Origin: Faecimorpha sp963627615
GTDB lineage: Bacteria > Bacillota > Clostridia > Lachnospirales > Bianqueaceae
Assembly (NCBI GenBank): GCA_963627615.1
Contig: CAVGBV010000010.1
Span: 1 to 36,271, forward strand
Reading direction: 5' to 3'
Length of the DNA: 36,271 nucleotides
A model generated the notes under the pieces. That model was not told the origin of the DNA. It saw only the letters and a list, made by a program, of their open reading frames with translations, and did no database searches. Shown piece after piece: positions 31,216-36,271 of this stretch; position 1 is the stretch's first letter, and each line of letters begins with the position of its first letter. The translations under genes were made by a program, and so were the position numbers.

Positions 31216-31977
31216 TCATGCATAAACTACCTGCACGCCTGCCTTGTCCAGCATCTCCTCGGCTCCCTTGTCCAGAGGTTCATCTGTCACCAGCATGTCG
31301 ATCTCCGAACACACCAATGTCCGGACAAAAGACCGCTTGCCAAACTTGGTATGGTCCGCGACCACAATCACCTTTTCCGCATTCTGACGCATTTTTTTCT
31401 TAACAAAAGCCTCGCGTTCATGCGGCTCAAATGTCCCTTGTCCCAAATCGAACGCCTTGCATCCGATAATCGCCTTATTGACATAATACCTGTCCAGCGC
31501 CGTCTCCGCCGCTGTGCCGATCAGGGACATGATACTGGGCCGCAGCGTTCCGCCGGTCACAATAATCTCAATGTTCTCCTGCGCCGCTACCTCCAGAGGA
31601 ATTCTCACTGAATTGGTGATAAGCGTCACCTTTTTCCGGATATTGCGCGCGACAAACATAGAAGTCGTACTGGAATCCAGCATCAACGTCTCATTATCCC
31701 CGATCATATCCGCAACCTTACGGGCAATCCGTCTCTTCCCTTCCAGATTCTGTGTCTCCCGTACATGAATGGACAGATCACTGGCATTGTTCTGCGCCAA
31801 TACCGCGCCGCCATAGGTCCGTGTGACATACCCCTCGCTCTCCAGCTTTTCCAGGTCCCGCCGGATGGTTTCCTCCGTCACCTGAAACTCCTCCGCAAGC
31901 TCCGTCACTCGGACACTTGTCTTTTTCTGGATTCTATCCAGTATTACCGCACGCCGGTCCATCGCCAGCATATTCAT
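31216..31977 (-). CDS. DeoR family transcriptional regulator
   Basis: This 253-residue sugar-phosphate-responsive repressor has the N-terminal helix-turn-helix of the family (DRIQKKTSVRVTELAEEFQV, then the diagnostic VTEETIRRDLEKLESEG). The C-terminal DeoRC effector domain (MLDSSTTSMFVARNI, IIVTGGTLRPS, KAIIGCKAFD, VVADHTKFGKRSFV) is complete. It starts 26 bases after rhaB and is co-transcribed with it, the usual placing of a pathway-specific regulator. It most likely controls rhaB and possibly the microcompartment operon, sensing a rhamnose or fucose intermediate such as the ketose-1-phosphate or DHAP. An alternative start at 31962 is possible. Confidence 0.92.
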   Translation of the reverse strand: MNMLAMDRRAVILDRIQKKTSVRVTELAEEFQVTEETIRRDLEKLESEGYVTRTYGGAVLAQNNASDLSIHVRETQNLEGKRRIARKVADMIGDNETLMLDSSTTSMFVARNIRKKVTLITNSVRIPLEVAAQENIEIIVTGGTLRPSIMSLIGTAAETALDRYYVNKAIIGCKAFDLGQGTFEPHEREAFVKKKMRQNAEKVIVVADHTKFGKRSFVRTLVCSEIDMLVTDEPLDKGAEEMLDKAGVQVVYA

Positions 31978-32003
31978 GGCTGTGTCCTGCCTTTCCCTGT
32001 TAC

Positions 32004-33425
32004 TTACGGCTCATAGGCCTTGAGCGGGAAGGAGCGCGCGATCAGCTCTCGTCCTTCCTTCAGGGAATTCAGCTGTCCCAGCGCCTTCATCTGCATCAGT
32101 ACGGAACCCGCTACCGCAGCTTCAATGGGGCCGGTCACCAGCTTCTTTCCGCTCTCTCTGGCCAAGGTGCGGCACAGGAATTCATCCTGAATTCCGCCGC
32201 CTACCATATGGATATCCGTCGCCTTCCGTCCTGTCAGCTTTTCCAGGCTCTCCGCATGAACCCGGATCTTCTGGGCCAAGCCGTTGTATGCGGCCATCGC
32301 GATCTCTCCGATTGTCTCCGGGCGGCCCTGACCGTGCGCCTCACAATAGTCCTGTACAGCCTTGACCATATTCATCGGGGCCGCAAAGCACTCTTCATCC
32401 GGATCAATCGTAAAGTGACGGCGCTGCGCGGACGATGCCGCCGCGATGATCTCCGGAAAGCCCAGCTGCGGATCCGTCTCGTTCCACTTTTTCTTCAGCT
32501 GCTGCAAAATCCACAGTCCGGTAATATTCTTAAGGAAGCGTATCGTTCCCTCAACGCCGCCCTCATTGGTAAAGTTATACCGCAGAGAATCCTCGGTAAT
32601 CACCGGCTCCGCCATCTCCATGCCGATCAGCGCCCATGTGCCGCTGCTCAAAAAGATGCTGTTCTCTCCAGCCAGAGGAGTACCGCAGACGGCCGACGCC
32701 GTATCATGGCTTCCCACCGCGATTACGGGAACCTTCTTCATTCCGGTCTCTTCCATGATCTCTTCTGTCAGCTCTCCAATCACCGTTCCCGGCTGCACCA
32801 TCGGCGCGAAAAGATCCCGGCGGATACCGATCTCTTCCAGAATCTTATCAGAAAACTCTCTCTTGCGAGCATCTAACAGCTGTCCTGTCGACGCGATGGA
32901 ATACTCGCACACCTTCTTGCCCGTCAGGAAATACGCAAACAGATCCGGCATAAAGAGGACTGTCTGTGCCGCGTCCACAATGTAGCCGCGGTGCAGAACA
33001 TCATAATAGAGCTGATAGATCGTATTGAAATCCAACTTCTGAATTCCGGCGATCTGATAGCACTCTTCAAAGCTCCACTTCTGATCCATCTCCGCCATAG
33101 CCCCGGCATTCTTGGGATCCCGGTAGCAGAACGGATTGGAGATCAAGCATCCGTCCCCATCCAGATATCCGTAGTCTACACCCCAGGTATCGATTCCGAT
33201 TCCGGCAATCTCTATATCCAGCCGGGCCGCTTTCTTCAGGCCCTGCTTCATCTCATGAAATAATCTTGGAAAATCCCAATAAAAATGGCCGTTCATCCAT
33301 ACCGGCTCATTGGGGAACCGATGAATCTGCTCCAGACTGAGCTTCTCTCCATCATATACCGCAAGCATCAGACGTCCGGAGGACGCACCGAAATCGAATG
33401 CCAAATACGCAGTACTTTTACCCAT
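32004..33425 (-). CDS. rhaB: L-rhamnulokinase
   Basis: This 473-residue FGGY-family kinase phosphorylates L-rhamnulose at C1. It matches RhaB rather than glycerol-, xylulo- or fuculokinases: AFDFGASSGRLML, GIGIDTWGVDYGYLD, SHDTASAVCGTP, and the RhaB block TNEGGVEGTIRFLKNITGLW. The ATP-site motif is DIHMVGGGIQDEFLCR. The start at 33425 follows TGAGGAGGG. It has a clear promoter and is followed by deoR. Its product is the substrate expected for the tagged aldolase of the microcompartment, 9 kb away. Rhamnose isomerase (rhaA) and a transporter are not in the window. Confidence 0.95.
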   Translation of the reverse strand: MGKSTAYLAFDFGASSGRLMLAVYDGEKLSLEQIHRFPNEPVWMNGHFYWDFPRLFHEMKQGLKKAARLDIEIAGIGIDTWGVDYGYLDGDGCLISNPFCYRDPKNAGAMAEMDQKWSFEECYQIAGIQKLDFNTIYQLYYDVLHRGYIVDAAQTVLFMPDLFAYFLTGKKVCEYSIASTGQLLDARKREFSDKILEEIGIRRDLFAPMVQPGTVIGELTEEIMEETGMKKVPVIAVGSHDTASAVCGTPLAGENSIFLSSGTWALIGMEMAEPVITEDSLRYNFTNEGGVEGTIRFLKNITGLWILQQLKKKWNETDPQLGFPEIIAAASSAQRRHFTIDPDEECFAAPMNMVKAVQDYCEAHGQGRPETIGEIAMAAYNGLAQKIRVHAESLEKLTGRKATDIHMVGGGIQDEFLCRTLARESGKKLVTGPIEAAVAGSVLMQMKALGQLNSLKEGRELIARSFPLKAYEP

Positions 33426-33440
33426 ACTGTCCCTCCTCAA

Positions 33441-33470
33441 TGTTGTTTTATTTGGCTTTATGTTGGATTT
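33441..33470 (-). promoter_or_regulatory. Three tandem 10-bp repeats in the rhaB leader, candidate DeoR operator
   Basis: On the plus strand, three consecutive 10-base blocks, TGTTGTTTTA, TTTGGCTTTA and TGTTGGATTT, resemble each other and lie just downstream of the -10. Repeats in register with the helix turn suit a DeoR-type repressor. The first block contains the complement of TAAAACAA, which also occurs in the microcompartment leader. Confidence 0.4.
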
Positions 33471-33499
33471 ATTATAACATACCTCCTGAAAAATGACAA
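33471..33499 (-). promoter_or_regulatory. Promoter of rhaB-deoR
   Basis: On the minus strand, TTGTCA at 33499-33494, 17 bases, then a perfect TATAAT at 33476-33471. The leader is about 40 bases and contains the repeats described above. The promoter lies directly after the DUF1593 stop at 33507, with no terminator between them, so some read-through is likely. Confidence 0.8.
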
Positions 33500-33506
33500 G
33501 ATAATT

Positions 33507-34739
33507 TTAGAGGCATCTCTCCAGCCGCCTTGCGAAATCATCCAGGAAGTCCCGTCTCCAGCAGTTGACGGTCTTGGCCCCCATATGTACTCCCTCTGCC
33601 TGTGCCGGATCCAATACATCCGACCACCACTGTGTCAGATTGCCCGCTTCCGGTCTCCGGGTCTGCGGATTCTCCGGCACTGACCGGAAGGCTCCGCTCT
33701 GTCCGTCCAGCTCCGGAATCGCGCTGTGGATCACATAATGCCAATCCCGTACTTCTTTGGGAACAAAACGGATTCCATAACGCCCATTTCCCAGATAATA
33801 TCCATTGAACTCCTGTCCCTGTTCCACCATCACAAACGCAGGTGTATCCGGGTCGATACCGCACTCCGGTCCGTCCAGGAGAATCTCCAGTGTACCAAAG
33901 ACTTCAATCGTATCCTCCAATGTCGGATGGCCGAAGCAGGTCTTGCGCATGATGTCTCCTACTCGCTCAAACTGTCCGCCCCAGCTGGGATTTTCCGGTG
34001 TCTCCGGTGTTCCTCTCAGAAGCCACGCTACCGAAGGCGTGTCTCCCATCTTGATTACGCCGCCCAGATGTTTGGCAAAATACTCTCCGATCGCGCCATG
34101 TCCTGCGCCGAAGGTGCTGACAAAGGATTCGTTGCCCCAGGGCGCATTCTGGATACCTCCATTAAACCAGCCGCGATAGGTGGAATTGTTTTCAATCATC
34201 CACAGATCCGGGAAATTCTGCCGGATATATTCATACGCATTGGGACCCCACTTTTTGTTTGGGCCGCCGATATAATATACCCGCAGCTTAGGCGCGATCT
34301 CCGGCGCGTCATGCAGCGCCTGCGCCAGGTCCTCCAGAAGCCCCCACATCAAAAGATACAGCGGACGCGAATCCTCCTTTTTCGCGCAGCGGATAATCCA
34401 CTCCGACGCTTCATTGGGCATCGTATAACCTCTATACGGCGCGATATCCACCGCACCCTGCTTGGTCATCTCCCGCAGGCTCTCCGGTGAAGGATACTTC
34501 TCTGAATACGTGAGGAGCTTCGGATAATCCTTCTCATACTGATCAATCGCGGTAAAAATATCCTGCGCTCTGCCCGGTCCCCATGCAGAGGAGATCAGTC
34601 CTTCCGTATCAAACAGATCGGAATATAACAGATAATGCGCCATCGACTGAAAGTCATCCGGATCGCTTCCTCCGATATCCGTCGTTACAATCACCCTATA
34701 CCGTTCCCCTGACAATGCTCCTACATTTCCAAGCTCCAT
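33507..34739 (-). CDS. DUF1593 (Sde182 nucleoside-hydrolase-like) protein
   Basis: This 410-residue protein has the fold region of nucleoside-hydrolase-like DUF1593 proteins: VIVTTDIGGSDPDDFQSMAH, a metal-binding Asp cluster like the DxDxxxDD of nucleoside hydrolases, then RPLYLLMWGLLEDLAQAL and IENNSTYRGWF. A C-terminal beta domain ends with LTQWWSDVLDP, the usual end of the family. There is no signal peptide, so it is probably cytoplasmic, whereas many characterised-by-context members are secreted. The start directly follows the stop of its upstream paralogue (TAA then ATG), with GGGGAGG before it. The location next to rhaB suggests hydrolysis of a rhamnose-containing glycoside, but that is inference. 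Confidence 0.87.
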   Translation of the reverse strand: MELGNVGALSGERYRVIVTTDIGGSDPDDFQSMAHYLLYSDLFDTEGLISSAWGPGRAQDIFTAIDQYEKDYPKLLTYSEKYPSPESLREMTKQGAVDIAPYRGYTMPNEASEWIIRCAKKEDSRPLYLLMWGLLEDLAQALHDAPEIAPKLRVYYIGGPNKKWGPNAYEYIRQNFPDLWMIENNSTYRGWFNGGIQNAPWGNESFVSTFGAGHGAIGEYFAKHLGGVIKMGDTPSVAWLLRGTPETPENPSWGGQFERVGDIMRKTCFGHPTLEDTIEVFGTLEILLDGPECGIDPDTPAFVMVEQGQEFNGYYLGNGRYGIRFVPKEVRDWHYVIHSAIPELDGQSGAFRSVPENPQTRRPEAGNLTQWWSDVLDPAQAEGVHMGAKTVNCWRRDFLDDFARRLERCL

Positions 34740-36271
34740 TTATTTTTCCTCCCCGCATCTCGCGAATCTCTCTGCAAAATCCTGCAAAAACTCTCTTCTG
34801 TAAGCATTCACCCATTGGGCTCCCCGATGTATGCCTTCCGCATACTCCGGATCCAGCATATCCGACCACCAGTTTTTAAGCCGCGTCCCTTCACGGGAAG
34901 CCTGCCTCTCCGGCACTGCCGTAAAGCTCCCGCTAAGGCCGTCAAGCTCCGGAATCCGGCTCTCGATCCGATACGTAACTTCTCCCGGCTCTCTTACCAG
35001 AAAACGGACACGGTACTCCCCTAGTCCCTGGTAATATCCCTGGAACGGAACATCCCGGACATACATTGTAAACATCGGCTGATCCGGGTCCGCCGCCTGT
35101 TCCGGTCCCGCAAGGACCAGTTCCGCCACTTCAAACATCTCCACCTGCTGTCCCTGATTCATCGGATGGCAGAAACTCGTCCCAGGCATCTGACCGACTC
35201 TGACAAATCTTCCGCCCCAACCGGACTCCTCCGGCTGTTCGGGATTGCCCTTTAAGAGCCATGCGACCGTTGGCGTATCTCCCATCTTGATCTGTCCGGA
35301 CAAAAGCCCCGCGAAATAATCTCCAAGTGCTCCATGCCCCGCGGCATACCGACTCACAAAGCTCCGGTTGCCCCAGTCTCCCGTCTGATCTCCTCCTACA
35401 AACCATCCTCGGTAGGTCGAATTATCCTCTATCATCCACAGATCCGGATAATTTCCGCGGATATACTCATAGGCGTTTAACCCGCACATCTTATTGTATC
35501 CGCCAATATAATGCACCCGCAGCTTCGGCAGGATCTCCGGCGCGTCATGCAGTGCCTGTGCCAGATCCTCCAAAAGTCCCCACATCAGAAGATACAACGG
35601 ACGCGGGTCATCCTTTTTCGCACAGCGAATGATCCATTCCGACGCCTCACTGGGTGTCGTATATCCCTTATATGGCGCAATCTCCGTTGCTCCCTGTTTG
35701 GTAACGCTCCGCAGAGATTCCGGAGACGGATATCGGTCAGACGACTTACGAAGATTGGGATAATCCTTCTCGTAACTGTCGATCACCCGCAGGATATTGG
35801 ATGCCCGTCCTTTCCCCCAAGGCGAAGAGATCAGTCCCTCCGTATCAAAGAGATCCGAATACAAGAGATAATGCACCATGGACTGATCATCATCTTCATC
35901 GGTTCCTCCGATATCCGTGGTCACAATCACCCGGTATCTTTCCCCGGCCAGCGCACCATGAGCCCTTGCCGCATTCTGCTCCTTCCCCTGATCATATTGT
36001 TCCCGGGTTATGCAATTTATATAGTTGTTTCTGCTCTCCCCCAGTACCGGAACATCCCTACAGATATGGTGATACTGAAACCCCAGCTTTTCCTGAACTC
36101 TTCTGGAACGCTCATTGCCTTCATAATAACCGCACCAGATTCTGGACATTTGCAACTTCTCAAAGGCGTACCGGATCATCTCCGCCGCGGCTTCGGACAT
36201 GTACCCCCGTCCCCAGAAGCTTCTTCCCAGCCAGTACCCCAGTTCACACTCATCTTGCTGCTGTACAGTAC
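34740..36271 (-). CDS. GNAT acetyltransferase fused to a DUF1593 domain, N-terminus outside the window
   Basis: My reading of the minus strand stays open from the window edge, so the ATG at 36200 is internal and the gene is partial at its 5' end. The visible protein begins CELGYWLGRSFWGRGYMSEA, the acetyl-CoA-binding strand and loop of RimJ/RimL-type GNAT enzymes, and runs through EKLQMSRIWCGYYEGNERSR to the domain end at NNYINCITREQYDQ. After a short linker (GKEQNAARAHGALAG) comes a complete DUF1593 domain (VIVTTDIGGTDEDDDQSMVH ... LKNWWSDMLDP), closely similar to the next gene. No stop, frameshift or ribosome-binding site separates the parts, so this is either a real two-domain protein or a recent in-frame fusion. 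I do not know of this architecture as a described one. Confidence 0.85.
   Translation of the reverse strand, partial: TVQQQDECELGYWLGRSFWGRGYMSEAAAEMIRYAFEKLQMSRIWCGYYEGNERSRRVQEKLGFQYHHICRDVPVLGESRNNYINCITREQYDQGKEQNAARAHGALAGERYRVIVTTDIGGTDEDDDQSMVHYLLYSDLFDTEGLISSPWGKGRASNILRVIDSYEKDYPNLRKSSDRYPSPESLRSVTKQGATEIAPYKGYTTPSEASEWIIRCAKKDDPRPLYLLMWGLLEDLAQALHDAPEILPKLRVHYIGGYNKMCGLNAYEYIRGNYPDLWMIEDNSTYRGWFVGGDQTGDWGNRSFVSRYAAGHGALGDYFAGLLSGQIKMGDTPTVAWLLKGNPEQPEESGWGGRFVRVGQMPGTSFCHPMNQGQQVEMFEVAELVLAGPEQAADPDQPMFTMYVRDVPFQGYYQGLGEYRVRFLVREPGEVTYRIESRIPELDGLSGSFTAVPERQASREGTRLKNWWSDMLDPEYAEGIHRGAQWVNAYRREFLQDFAERFARCGEEK

Overview
The window reads as chromosome of a strictly fermentative, gut-type Firmicute of class Clostridia, most likely Lachnospiraceae. 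The grounds are strong AGGAGG ribosome-binding sites, clean sigma-A promoters, a type III glutamine synthetase, and a remnant of a Tn1549-family conjugative element. Species cannot be fixed from the sequence. One 10-N assembly gap lies inside gltB.

Layout. (1) 1-6905, minus strand: an operon-like set with an AraC-type regulator, three Gfo/Idh/MocA oxidoreductases, a DUF6807 protein and the first 458 residues of a solute-binding lipoprotein; probably uptake and oxidative remodelling of an unidentified carbohydrate. (2) 7090-15565, plus strand: ammonium assimilation by glnN, gltB and gltD, with a promoter-proximal terminator ahead of glnN that looks like a target for antitermination. (3) 15566 to about 16715: a 1.1 kb scar of a Tn1549-like element, ending in a truncated replication-initiator gene that abuts the last codon of the next operon. 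(4) 16697-24227, minus strand: a complete bacterial microcompartment (BMC) operon running from one promoter through class II aldolase, PduO-like protein, CoA-acylating aldehyde dehydrogenase, zinc alcohol dehydrogenase, four BMC-H shell genes, PduL, a BMC-P vertex protein and a PduT-like BMC-T. (5) 24285-29199, plus strand: an RluA-family pseudouridine synthase, then a MarR regulator with a heterodimeric ABC exporter. (6) 29180-36271, minus strand: a two-component system, a DeoR regulator, rhamnulokinase, and two DUF1593 paralogues, one fused to a GNAT acetyltransferase.

How the parts fit. The microcompartment has no glycyl-radical or B12-dependent diol dehydratase. Its aldolase carries every catalytic residue of FucA and a C-terminal encapsulation peptide. 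The simplest reading is that L-rhamnulose-1-phosphate (made by the RhaB encoded nearby) and/or L-fuculose-1-phosphate is cleaved to DHAP and lactaldehyde. Lactaldehyde is then disproportionated inside the shell: oxidised through lactoyl-CoA and lactoyl-phosphate (aldehyde dehydrogenase, PduL), and reduced to 1,2-propanediol (zinc alcohol dehydrogenase). This resembles the logic of the Planctomycetes-Verrucomicrobia class of BMC, here in a Clostridial context with unusual cargo. The sugar isomerase and the acyl-phosphate kinase are not in the window.

Oddities worth attention: a pduO whose natural start is ACG or lies behind an in-frame stop, a Cys-rich linker in the aldolase, two BMC-H genes sharing 237 of 239 bases, a possible Fe-S site in the BMC-T with no PduS nearby, and the GNAT-DUF1593 fusion.
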